From contig BCKC01000010.1 of assembly GCA_001600455.1 (NCBI GenBank), positions 1,827,209 through 1,891,208 of the forward strand: a stretch of DNA of 64,000 nucleotides, given 5' to 3'. This DNA comes from Endocalyx cinctus. Taxonomy: Eukaryota > Ascomycota > Sordariomycetes > Amphisphaeriales > Apiosporaceae. A program made the translations under genes and the position numbers. Of this stretch, positions 44,639 to 55,836 are shown one piece after another; position 1 is the first letter of the stretch, and every line of letters begins with the position of its first letter. The notes beneath the pieces were generated by a model. It saw nothing but the letters and a program-made list of their open reading frames with translations. It ran no database searches and had not been told where the DNA came from.

Positions 44639-47262
44639 TCAAGAAGTTCCGAAAAACAAATCATCATTACCCGCGCCGAAGTCGAAAGCCTCGTCGAACT
44701 TGCTGCTGACGCCCACGTCGGGACCGAGCATGAGCATGCTCTGGTCTCCGTTGGTAAACTGCAGAAGCAAATCGTCGTCGTTATCGACGGCGACGGCGGC
44801 CGGGAGTAACGTCGGGCCGACGCCTCCGCTTGGCTGCTGCTGGTGATGGTGGGGATCCGCGTCTAGGAATTGCGTGTGGTTTCCCGGCGAGGGCGAGGAC
44901 GACTGGTCGAGCTCGGGCGGGCTGGTCACGACGCTCTTGCTAGGCGACGTCGGGTGCGATTGATGATGATGTTGATGGTGATGCGGCGACGATGCTTGCG
45001 CGTGGTGGGGGCTGGAAATTTGGGCCGGGGACGCGTGCGTCGCGGTAGCGGCGGCGTGGATCGACATGTGCGATAGCTGCGACACGTACGAGTGCACGCT
45101 GCCGGCCGAGGGGGAATGGGGGCTCGCGGGGGGGTCGGGGCTGCCGCCTAGCATGGGCATCGGGGCCGTCGAGGGGCCCGGCCCTCGCAGGCTGGTGGGG
45201 TTCATGGTGGTGCCGCCCATGGAGATGTCCATGATATCGTCGAGCACGTCGAGATCGTCGTGGTCGCGATTCTCGGGCGAGTTGACGGCCGAGCTGTCCG
45301 AGTAGCCGGACTGGGACGAGACGGACGAGACCGACTTGTTGTTCTTCCGGCGCGTGCGCGTCGCCTTGTCCTTGCGCTCGTCCAGGTCCGGCCGGTTCTT
45401 GCGCGGGCGGCCTCGCTTCACGGTGCGCCGAACGATGCCGTCGAAGGCGCCGATGCACATGCCGCGCTGGCGGTGGCGCGTGAGCGCGTCGTGGCGCGCG
45501 AAGCTGTTGCCGCACTCGCAAGGGTACGGCTTGATGCCGGTGTGGATCTTGGCGTGGCGCTTGAGGTCGTGCTGTCGGACGAAGCACTTGTGGCAGGTCG
45601 GGCACTTGTACTGGCGGTCGTTCAGGTGCGTCTGCACATGCGACTTGATGTTTTCCTTCCGGCCAAACTTCTTGTTGCAGTCCTCGAACACGCACGTCCA
45701 CTTGTTGTCACCCGGGTCGGGTCCTCGGATGTACTGGTGTATGTCATCCATGGTGATACCGGTGTCCGTCTTGGTCTTCTCGATGTCAATCGTGGCTATG
45801 CTCGCGGCGCTCGCGATGCTGGCGATCGACTCGTTCCTGCGGTGTTGTCGGTGCGGCGTATCCCGTCGAGACATCTTCTCCGCCGACGGCGATTCCTGGA
45901 ACGAGAGACTGCGCCTGAAATCGTCGTTCGGATCCATCTCAGGGGTGTACTGGAAGTCGCTGCCGAAGTCTCCCAAATTTGGCGTCATGGGTGACTGGTG
46001 ATGGGAAAAGTTGGATGCGGCGCTGAGGGGTTGCGACGGGCCGGGGATGACATTGAAGCTCGTGTTGATCTGTAATCCGTCGTGGTTTGGTTGACCGAAG
46101 TTGAGGAAGTCTTCCGAGGTAGGTTCTGATGGTTGGTAAGGTCCTGGTAGGGGCATGGTGTTGGCTCGGTGAGGCGTCGGCATCATGACGGTCGAATTCT
46201 CGGCCGCTTGTCTCATCTCATCGAACGTGGTCTTCATTCGGCGGTTATTTGTTGGCCGGTTTGGTTTGATCGTAACCTCCGCAGATTCGTCGTAGCCTTC
46301 TTGAAATCTCTGCGGGCGTTGACTATGCTTGATGGTTCTGTCGTGTGGAGTATTTATCGGGGTGAGCGGGAAATAATCTTGAGCTTAACAGAGTTGATTA
46401 GTTATTTTGATTATCTATATTTATAACTAACACCGACAGCAGGTTCGAAAGAAGGGTACTTACTTGGTGCATTCTGTCGCGGAGGTGTCAATGGTCGCTC
46501 CTGCTGACCGTCGATTCCCATATTTTCAAATTTCGACACCCTGTCCATAATCCCGTTGCTGACTCTTCTCGAGGTCCTTCGCGTACTAGACGTCTCCCCC
46601 TCGGAAGTCCATCCGGTCGCGACGACAGGACTCTGGTCAGGGAAGTTCATGAAGGTGGGTGTGGACATGGCGCTGGATGGGAAGAGATCGAAGTCTTGAG
46701 AGCTCGTCATATTATTACCATTATCAGAAAAGCTTTCCTGATTCTTCTTTATCATGGTATTCATCTGGTTGCTGTACATGTCATAGTTAAACTGCATGTG
46801 GTTCTGAGGTCCCGAGAGACCGTCGAAACACGGGGATGCCTCGAAACCTTGCATCTGTGCCCCCTCGTGAGGGGACATGAGGTAGTTCTCGTCAGTGGCC
46901 AAGTTCGCGTATGCTTGCTGGGGGCCCGGGCGCGCTATGCGTTGCTGCTGCGTTTCTCGCAGCACATGCTGTGGTGTTCTTATAAATCCTGTATTGTTAG
47001 TATTGTCGTTGTCGTTAGTATTACTTACCATTTGGAAATCCTGTCCCGGTGATTGCGTCGATTGCAAGATTTGCTGTTGTTGTCGAGTATCTAAGCTCAT
47101 GCCTCTCCGATGAGACATTCGCTGTCGATTTGTCTGTCTTTGCAAGTTATTGGGCAGGTTTTTGGCGATCTTCATTGTGTCGTATCCCGTGGGTGTCGAG
47201 TTTTGTCGTTTATGTTGTCGATTTCGTGGTTGAAGACCGCTCTGGGGCGGATTGGACAGCAT
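44639..47262 (-). CDS. Swi5/Ace2-type C2H2 zinc-finger transcription factor
   Basis: Exons: 46464-47262 and 44639-46383; 847 aa. A long Gln/Asn/Ser-rich N-terminal half resembles an activation region. Three adjacent fingers follow at about 497-575. Finger 1 is C-x4-C-x12-H-x3-H (CVFEDCNKKFGRKENIKSH). Finger 2 is C-x2-C-x12-H-x3-H (CPTCHKCFVRQHDLKRH). Finger 3 is atypical, C-x1-C-x12-H-x5-C, ending RHRQRGMC. This order, with the odd third finger, is that of Swi5/Ace2 factors that drive late-mitotic and cell-separation genes in yeasts. An AT-hook-like KRGRPRKNRPD comes just after. The C-terminal third is His/Ser/Pro-rich and ends in an acidic stretch (DEAFDFGAGNDDLFFG). The specific target genes here are unknown. 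Confidence 0.9.
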
Positions 47263-50200
47263 CGTGAAGAGAGTAGAGTTCGGAATATGCGGTCGAATTG
47301 TCGATAGTTTTCTTTTCTTGTCGTATTGTCGAATTGTTTATTGTCCTATTAATTTGGGCTATCTATTGGTTCCGAGACTATTATATCCAATTTTGTTTAC
47401 GTTAGTTTTCCATATCAAATTATGTTTTGTTTTCAGGCTGAAGCTGATTCCACGGTTCGATTGACTTACCTCACGCAGCGCAAGCCAGATTGGCCGGGCA
47501 AATTGGTTCTTTAGGTTGTCTTCAGCAGCAGCAGGCGAACTTGGTTGACGAGAACTAGATGTGTAAGTGAGAAGTGTTTCTAATTTGGTTGAATCTGGTG
47601 ATGTGTTGTAACTCGACTATTCCTAGTCAATGATATTTGCAACTCTATCAATTCTTTGAAATGAAAGAGTTTGTATGTATATGCGTATGCAATCTATGGT
47701 AGGGTAGGGATGAGAATGGAAAAGAGTTCTCGAGTTTTCAGCTGTAGGCTGACGATTTTCCTTTTTCCTCTACACAGTAATGTTGATGTCGCCTAGTTGG
47801 ATTGAGTTGTCCCGGTAACGAACGGATCTGTTCGTACGTTTTTTCTTGAAACTCACGTCACCGCCAAGACGGCGCTAATCTTGCCCAATCGAGTTCAGTC
47901 CCGAATCTTTTAATATCTCCACTAATTTTGTACCTTTTAATATATTTTAGGTGTGTTTTAGGGTATGTTATTTAGTGTATTTAGCATAGTTCATTTAGTG
48001 ATCAGTTCACTATTCTACCGTATTACAGGACTACTGTTGTACCGCCAGACAGCGCAGTAGCTCAGATATTTAGTGTACTTATGCAGCTAACCTTAATATT
48101 TCCCGGATTCGTTTCTACCACTTGTGGACCTCTTGTTATTTAGCGTTATTTACATTCAAATAATAATCTGAGCACCACCAAGTCAACATGGTTACATTTA
48201 ATCGATCTCGAAAATACGCGGTTATACCTTAGTATTTATTCCTCTTTACTTTCTATTTAATATCTTAATATCACATGTATAATTTCTTGCTATTGTTTTC
48301 TTTTCTTTTTTTATCGTTGACTTGACCCTCCGTCCCACGTAGTCCGAGAAACACCCCTCTCTCCTACACCACCAAACAGGGAATTATCCAAGACAATATG
48401 ACGAAAATAATATGTTTCCGTCCCGAGTGAACCAAACTCTAAACAAACGGATACCTAATGTTATGCGCATGAAATCCGGATGAAATAATATGGGATTTGG
48501 TTGGTGAATAAATAATCTCTTTGATGAGACGGCTGAAAAGATATCGAGTTGGCTGTTTGGTGCGTGTGATAGCGGTGCAAATCACATTTACCGAGTAAAC
48601 GCCCACATTCATAGATCAACGTTGGTACACTAGTGGCACTGCCTCAATTTTCTTTTCCCCGACTTTCACTCGTCAGCGGGCTGGCAGGTAAGTTCTATTG
48701 TTGATACTGTTGCTTATTGACGGTACATTCGTCGCACTTAGTTACTTAGGTACTTTATAGGATGTCTAAGGACGAGAAAATAGAAGAGCCGTGGCTAATT
48801 ATAGCCCGGTTGTGATCAATATCTAAGCCGACTTGTTTCTGCCTTAGGGAACAAAAAATGTCAAACCTCATATCACTCTCTCTACCATTGAAGTATGCAT
48901 AATACTTGTCCAACATTTGAATGAATGATTCCATAGAAAGAATAGCTGAGCTGACTATGCAGCGCTTGGTACATAGAGAAGGTCTTGTGTTTATTGACAC
49001 AGAATGTCCAATGACAGCGTGCGAAAGGGGCATCGCGGTCTGCCTGATACACTTTTATCTGCTTATGATACGTCAAAGCCACTGGCAATACCCCGCGACG
49101 TAGAAATCATTTATCGGGACTTTTCACTTTTCCAACTGGAAATGAATAAACAAACGCTATTCGATCATGTAGAAACAGCCATGGCATGGTAACTACACTA
49201 AAGAGAAGGAGGATGCCAGTACCTATTGGGATTAGCTCCGTGAGCTAACCCAAACACTGTTGAGCATGATGAAATGTGAAGCTAAATTCCCGGTGTTGTG
49301 ATATTAGGCGATATTGTCGCAGCCGTTATAATCTCAACAATTCGCGACTCCAAGTATGCCATCGCCGACTACCAGAGTACCTTGAAGGACGTCAAAACTC
49401 TTATGTTGGCATTGGGACACTTGGACTTTGATGGATGCTGTATAAGCTGTCTGTTCTAACGTAGCTGCACGCAAGGACATGAGAGTCAACAGAGATGAGC
49501 AGGTACCCAGCTCTCCGCTCCACAGATACCAAAGCCACGGTTTTCATGGGCTAGCATACGACATCGATGGAGAAGACGGCTAATTGCTTATCCCCGCGAT
49601 TACTGCCGTGCATCTGTTTACCAGTCTTCTACGTCAAGCGTGGATTCTATTCATAGAATCGCTCGTCCTGTTTAGTTCTTTCCGCCCGCTATGCCGGGCC
49701 GTTTCGTAACTACTACCGGACAGCATACTTTTTCAAGGACTCACTCATCCGCGTCTTTAGCTTACCTGTCCAGCTGTTGTCCGATTGGCCTGTCCTCCAA
49801 GCCATGCTCCAATATTAGTTCATCCCTCGAATTCGAGAAGGTCGTTCAAGGAAACTTTCAAAAGTTTTTGACCTGAGCGGTAGCGGTCGGAAAAATCACT
49901 TCAGGGCGATGAAAATAAGCGGCTCAACGTTGTAAAAAATATTCAAATGTTCATGGCAATGAACGTCCTTTTCGCGGAAAACAATCTTTCACGTGTCCCC
50001 GTTGTGGGAGTCACCTGCCAAGTCCAATCGCGTGATTTATTCAAGGTCAATATCAGACTCGTCAAGATAAACCCTTCCCCTCGTGAGTTTTAGCCTTGAA
50101 AAAAATGGCATCCTTAAAAAGTAATAACTGCAATCTCGAAGATATGGGTCCATCCGACACAAACAGTAGAGCAAAAGACCGCTGCACGAAGTCTCTGGTA

Positions 50201-50946
50201 AAAAATGGGCAAGAAGAGGTGAGAATATTCTCTAGTGTTTGCTTGTCAGAGGGCCGGTGGCTGCACAATGCAACTGCTTTAGGAGACACCGAGAGAGTCT
50301 ACGTGAACTCGTTGACGAGAGCCTCGATGTCGACAACCATACCGGTCCCTACAAGATGGCGCTTAACAGTGCTCCCCCGACCAGCTATATTTCCTGCGCC
50401 GTGATGTGATTTTTAAACTGGCTATCTATGGCGGCGTAGCTAACTGAAAGGAATGATAACTAAAATAGGGGAGAGTAATCTATATTCACCAACTTTTGTT
50501 AATTATTTGCATTTCTTTTTCTTGATGGCTAGAACAGGTGCAATATCTTATAATAATAATAATAGCGTATAATGCTGAGGACGGTTTATAGCTAGGCTGT
50601 GTAGCAGATGTCTAGAAAGACAATGTGATACTTATTCATGCCGTCTCCGCCGTCGCGGCCCTCTCCTTGCGCACCCCGATTTTTACAATAAATTATAATT
50701 AAATCATAATTGATGGTAGATGTAGAAATGGGAGAATATAATTATGAATATATCTTAAACAGTATCGAAATTTAATAGGAAGATAATGTCAGTACATTAC
50801 AGCACGGTGTTACATAGGTTGCGCCTAACCCCACGCTAGATATGATCCCCGAGGCTTCTTATACAAAATACACCCAATACAAAATCTTGTAGCCGCCAAC
50901 AGAATCAAGCCAAGCTCCCCTATCACCCCCTTCCCTCCTTCATTCA
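47263..50946. other. Long spacer (3.7 kb) upstream of zinc-finger factor
   Basis: The left part is probably an extended promoter and leader. A GTAAGT donor on the minus strand near 47,467 could mark a 5' UTR intron, unproven. The right part, about 49.3-50.4 kb, holds a decayed ankyrin-type gene annotated separately. A minus-strand open stretch at 48755-49033 has protein-like composition but no domain that I recognise. Confidence 0.5.
49298..50406 (+). pseudogene. Decayed ankyrin-repeat (possibly STAND-type) gene
   Basis: Scattered open stretches on one strand. At 49298-49456 a frame reads VVILGDIVAAVIISTIRD and continues with a helical, Lys/Asp-containing stretch like the N-terminal domain of fungal STAND proteins, then hits a stop. 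At 50261-50300 LHNATALGDTERV matches the start of an ankyrin repeat. The match continues only after a frame change, at 50302-50406, as RELVDESLDVDNHTGPYKMA and onward. In between several stops and shifts break the frame. Ankyrin identity of the last part is fairly clear from LH...ALGD...V...L...DVDN. The STAND suggestion is weak. No plausible intron removes the frame change, so I call it a pseudogene. Confidence 0.45.
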
Positions 50947-51560
50947 TCACAATTTACACTTGCACCCTTCGTAGATTCCGGTCGTGCAGGTGCCGTTGTA
51001 CCCTCTGCACCCGTTCTTGAAGCAGGGCCCGTTCCCTTGCTGGCACCTGGAGCACGGGCAGCCCTCGTACGTGCCGGCGTGGCAGACGCCGTCGAGGCCG
51101 TGGCATTTGTTCTTGTAGCAGCTGCCGTAACTCCCGCCACGGAATAGGCACTTCGTGCACATGCAGCCCACAAAACGCTCTTTGCCGCATACGCCGAACA
51201 CGCTTTCGTCCGAGACAAACTTTGCGGTGCAGGCTGTTTTTTTTTTCCCCCGCAACAACGGCGTTTTTGATAAAAAGTCAATCAAACCAGGTCAATCACA
51301 ATCTTTTCTTTTCTTCCCCCCCCCCCCCCCCCCCCCTTTTTTTTTTTTCTTTGAGGGGGGGGGGGGTTATTAATTTAACGATCGAATTACTTACCGGCTT
51401 CCCAGCAGCTGATTATCTCCTTTTCGCAAACTGTGGGAGTACCAACTTCCGGGCTGGGATTATCTGTGAGACGAGTGGGATACATAATAGGGGGTCCGGT
51501 AGGGTCGGCAATTGATATTATGGCGCTAAGAGCGCCAATAATTAGGATGGATAACCGCAT
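50947..51560 (-). CDS. Small secreted cysteine-rich protein with internal repeats
   Basis: Exons: 51395-51560 and 50947-51233; 150 aa. Signal peptide at about residues 1-18 (MRLSILIIGALSAIISIA). The mature part has 18 cysteines. From about residue 70 a unit of 32-35 residues is repeated: a VC, a GCxCxxC, then GxCxKNxCxG. It occurs twice in full (GCMCTKC...SCYKNKC and GCPCSRC...PCFKNGC), and a third copy is cut short at GCKCKL. No catalytic motif; a disulfide-rich extracellular protein such as an apoplastic effector or antimicrobial-type protein is possible, but function is unknown. The 161-nt intron carries long homopolymers. The C-terminal frame was chosen among two overlapping ones because it joins in frame and keeps the cysteine pattern. 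Confidence 0.8.
51316..51366. repeat. C22 / T11 / G12 homopolymer cluster inside an intron
   Basis: A run of about 22 C, then about 11 T, a short CTTTGA link, then about 12 G, all within the intron of the cysteine-rich protein gene. The C and G runs could pair as a hairpin. Exact run lengths in the assembly may be unreliable. Confidence 0.85.
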
Positions 51561-52270
51561 CTTTTTTTCCCCTTTTGATTCCTTGGTTTGTTGATTAATT
51601 TGTAGTGAAGTTTGTGGGTATGAAAAAGATTATGTAATGATGAAAAGAAATGTGAAAGTAAAGAAAATAATAAATGAGAAAAGGAGGAGATATATATATA
51701 TGTATACACATATACTCTTCAGCTATCTATCTCTATTTGGATACTCCGGCTGAAGGTTTAACATGCCGCTAGAGAAAAAGAAGCCTTCTTTTTTCTTTGA
51801 GTTGTAAGGGTTCAAAGTACGAAAGTTAACGCCGTCGACCCAGTGGCGGAAGCGATGATAGTTTAATATCGCGTCAGACGGCTAGTAGAAGATTTTTATA
51901 TGTGACTGTTTGAGACGGCTTGAGTATGTGTTAACTCTCGCAGTCGTGATAGTTATATCCGTGCTAGAAGTGTTTCGATATTATATTCTCTCAATTAATT
52001 CCTAATACTGTCAAAACTGTGCCATGAGAGGATAGGGTTGCAACGGTGGTGACTGTGGGTAAGGAAACGAATATTGATAAATATATTATCACCCGCGTGT
52101 CTAATATTCAACTAGAAACTTAACCACTTAGTAGAACCATATAATATTAAATCCCCGAGCCTGTAAATATTAGTTCGGTTAGATAAATTCTGATTCCTTC
52201 CAATACCCTCTCCTTCTTCCTATCGTTACACTCAAAATCCTAAATTTGACTCTACTGTAACCCTTCGTTC
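51561..52270. other. Spacer between two secreted-protein genes
   Basis: A/T-rich, about 710 bp. Promoter of the cysteine-rich gene and 3' flank of the next gene. Short AT runs near 51,690. No coding region seen. Confidence 0.6.
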
Positions 52271-52959
52271 TCACGCAGACTCCAAGAATAGATCTACCAG
52301 TTGGCAAGACGGGTTTCTAGGTGTTCCGGAAGTGACCCAGGCGATAGAGGAGTAGTAGTAGCCAGCGTAAGGGAACTGATCGCACAGGTGAAAGTTGGTA
52401 AGATTGCCGAGCAGCTGCGGGTTGGACGGAAGGGTCGGGCCGAAGTCCGAATCGTCGTAGCCTCCGGCGATGTAGACCTTGCCGTCCTGATCGAAGTTTA
52501 CGGGGGTACTAGATCCGAACGAGTCGAACAGCGCCGGCGCCACGTTGCTGCCGTAGTTGTTGGTATAGACCTGCATCGGCTGGGACAGCGTGTCGCCCTC
52601 GCCGAGATCTAGGTTGAAGATGATGTAGCCCGGCTGGAGAGCGGCGCCCGTGTCGGGAGAGTAGCCGGAGTAGTTGAAGTAGTACGTGTACGAATCCTCC
52701 GCTACGGCTCCGGCTTCGTAGCACAACGCTTCAATTAATGATCCCGAATGGCAAGCGCTTACGTAACCTATTTTTTTTTTTAACGCAATTATGAGTAATT
52801 CAGTCTGACTTTTGGAAAATTATTATTATTATTATTATTATTACCGTCAATGCTCGTGTTGGTTTTGCCAACAACGTGCAGGGCATAGGGACCGGTTTGA
52901 TTTTGGGCTGTGACGGCCCCTGCCATAAAGGCGAAAATAGGGATAAGAGCGGACAACAT
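52271..52959 (-). CDS. Secreted protein of unknown function, 203 aa
   Basis: Exons: 52845-52959 and 52271-52767; the 77-nt intron starts with a TAA/TTA microsatellite. Signal peptide MLSALIPIFAFMAGAVTAQ (cleavage about residue 18-19). The mature protein is rich in Tyr, Gly, Asn and Ser, with few charges and four or so cysteines (SACHSG, EALCYEAG, HLCDQF, PSCQLV), probably forming two disulfides. The pattern ALHVVGKTNTSIDGYVSACH with a beta-rich remainder resembles a family of small secreted ascomycete proteins whose function is not known. Several N-glycosylation sequons (NQT, NTS, NYS, NLT). It lies 710 bp from the cysteine-rich secreted protein, same strand. Confidence 0.85.
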
Positions 52960-55031
52960 TCTAAAGCTAATTTCAATGAGAAGAAGTGTAGTTGATTAGC
53001 ATTCGTTCGTGCACCTGTGAAGAGCTAAGGTTAGATTAAAAGGGAGGATGTAGCTTAAGTATTTATATACAGTTAAAACCTCCGATCCGACGCGGGGGAT
53101 TGTCTTCAAGTGAGTACTCTGTGTTTACCGGGAATAGGAGACGATGAATGGACCGAAATGCTTATACGAGATAATTATATCTGCAAACGTCAGCCTCACT
53201 GCCGGATTGTTCCTATTCGCTGATGTCAAATAATAACACCGAAGTAATATCTCTCCTTCCAAAAGCCGATAGATAACCATTCAACGAATATTGATGGAAC
53301 CGAAGTATCTATGTGTAGTTAGTTATTTGTTTTGAATTATTTATTATATGCGGACAACCTCATCGGAATACGATAATTATAGCGATTTCGGGTTTAACGT
53401 GAGTTTGGTGAGCTCTGGGATGTCATGCACTGCTACTCTGGATCTCGTATTGCGTATGATGGCTACCATGAGGGGGTTCAGAAATGTCGTCATTGAGAGA
53501 GACTGGTGATACACAGGGCTCTTGAAATCGAAATGATGATGATAACAACAATAATAATTTAAAAACAACTAGCGCAAGATGAAGCCTATCTGGGTAATTC
53601 ATCTAAGTGTCGAGAAGATTTATCTGGCTCTAATGGAAATGTTTGCTGTAGCTTAGAAGTTGTATATTGATGTCACCTAATAATAATATAGATTGCGTTT
53701 ATACGGAGCTGGGTTTGTCGTGCCATAATACCATCATGTTCATTCCCAAATTAAAAGATACCTAGGCAGAGAAGGAATTCCAAAAATTGAATGTACACTA
53801 ACACCAAAGCCATTTCCAATCGAATAACCTCTAGAGCTATACAGAGCTATACTTAAGATACCTTAGGAAAGACGGCCTTTAGAAGTGGAAACGGCCGAGT
53901 CTTCGATAATTACCTTTACAGTAATCACTAACATGTTGTGTCGAATGCCATCAAAAACAAGGGCGTATTCTCTCTTGAATTTTCTTTGAAGTAATTATGT
54001 AAAAGTCACGTAGACGGAATTTACCCTTGAACTTCAGGTTTGAGTCCACTCATGGGTTGGGGGCTGTCCCTAGAGGTATTCATCCGAAGCGTGCTGACCG
54101 ATTCCCCCCTTTTTCCCTTCATTTGTTAGCCGCCGGCATAAGCAGCACCTAGTACTGTCAGCGCTTAATGATGTAATATTTTCGCGTGATTAGTAGCTGA
54201 AGCTTGACAGTGCGCTTTTATGGCTGTTCAATGCCATTGAGGCTATCAATGAATGAGGCATCGAAAATACCTGGTCAATTTGCGTATATCAGAAACATCG
54301 CTGTTAATCCGATGAGTCTACAAGACATCTCATGGTGATTATTCTATTGGTAAAATGTATACAATAAATAAAAATTTTAATCAATAGTACTTGTGATTCA
54401 CAGGCTACGATACAGTTTCTAATTGATACACTTTTGCCCGGGTTGAACTTTTTAATATTAACCAGTTTATATAACCACTCTCGATCTATTAGTTACACAA
54501 TAGCATCCCATGGCATTGAGCTACAACATAATTACGACCACAACTCTTTACTACCGAGATATTTGAATCACGGGTGTAAATAGTGACTCTACAAAATAAG
54601 GAGCACATTAGAGGAGATCTCATGGATTATATGCTGTCATAATGTGGCTATCTTGTTTAGTAGCCCAGCTAGTCACAGGTAGAACTGAGAACTGATTTAT
54701 CCGATAACATCACAAAGGCGATACTATTATGAGTCAAGCTTTATTTACTGATACTGAGTTGAAAATATGTGACGCAGAAAAGGCATCCAAGCGCTTGGAC
54801 TTGAGAGCGATGAGGATGCTGTCTTGGTGCTTATAAAACGATCACATTATCGAAGTCCCTCGATAACATATCCTCAGAAATACACTTGAAAAACCTTAAC
54901 TACGCCCTCTATTCACTCTCGGAATAATTATCCAGAGTCGAATCAGTCACAAATCAAAAGAAACCTCCGTTAAGGCCTGCTTGGTTATAACGGCGTATAT
55001 AGTCTCCACCTGATTTCCACCGAATCTCATA
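52960..55031. other. Gene-free spacer, about 2.1 kb
   Basis: Promoter of the secreted-protein gene at the left. The remainder is A/T-rich with no frame of coding character. One partial TACCTAGG motif near 53,759. Confidence 0.6.
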
Positions 55032-55335
55032 ATGTCTGCCACTGATGGACTTCGGGAGCTCGTGAAAAAGGCCGAGAAAAAGAAAGATAAAATGGAGAAA
55101 CTTGTAAAGCAATGCGATACCAATATCAAACTTTACACGGACAAGGGCGACACCGCCCAAGGCAAGTTGATTTACTTTTTTATCCGGGTATTAAAAGCCT
55201 TTGGACTAAATTATCTGACAGTTTCGAATGATATTAGTAACGGAATGGAAGAAAAAGAGAGCCGATTATGCGCGTGAATTAGGTTACGCTAATCATGATA
55301 TCAAATTCTACGGAGAGTGCATAGAGGCCCTATAA
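55032..55335 (+). CDS. Small lysine-rich protein, 75 aa, with GC-AG intron
   Basis: Exons: 55032-55161 and 55238-55335. Exon 1 encodes MSATDGLRELVKKAEKKKDK and a helical, charged stretch. Exon 2 continues VTEWKKKRADYARELGYAN and ends ECIEAL. The join needs a GC donor (GCAAGT) and an ATATTAG acceptor; a GACTAAA branch-like site lies between. Read without splicing, the frame stays open but ends in a less protein-like tail. The composition suggests a soluble coiled-coil/helical-hairpin protein of unknown function. An alternative is that this is only a chance frame; the clean join and helical periodicity favour a gene. Confidence 0.5.
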
Positions 55336-55836
55336 CCGGAAGAGCCAACGACATAGAGGATTCGACTCAGCTGGCAGCAGGTTTCCTGACTTTGATGCAC
55401 GGAAGAAGAAAGGAAATGGGCTGTTCGTAAAGCACGGTGGTAGTGTTTACGCCTTTTCACAATGATGGAAGGAAACAGCTTGTATGATATTTATATCCGC
55501 TCCAGACGACTTTATAAGTTGTCTATGGTAGTAGTGATAGTTATACTGATTTTCCATTGTGTTTTCTTTTCTTTTCTTTTCTTCTTTTTAATTCATATCA
55601 TCCAGTGATATACTTCAAGATACCTAGGTACCCCCTTTTATACCAATATGTAAGCCACTTAGTCTACGTTGTAAGCTATCACTATGTATTACATTAAAGA
55701 GACGGAGGGAACCTTCTTCCCCTTTGCCTCCCTTTCTTCCTTAGGATAAACTTTTTTATATTATAATTACATATATTGAGTTTTTACTAACGAAGCAAGG
55801 GCTACGTACGTAGTATGAAAGTATTTAAGCCGACTT
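55336..55836. other. Spacer of about 500 bp
   Basis: Between the ends of the small gene (plus) and the acidic hypothetical gene (minus). A perfect TACCTAGGTA palindrome at 55621-55630 and a TTTTC tandem run near 55,565. No gene seen. Confidence 0.6.

Noticed and set aside
44940..46001. Several long frames opposite or shifted to the zinc-finger gene
   Set aside because: Arg/Ala/Val-rich shadows of a G/C-rich coding exon.
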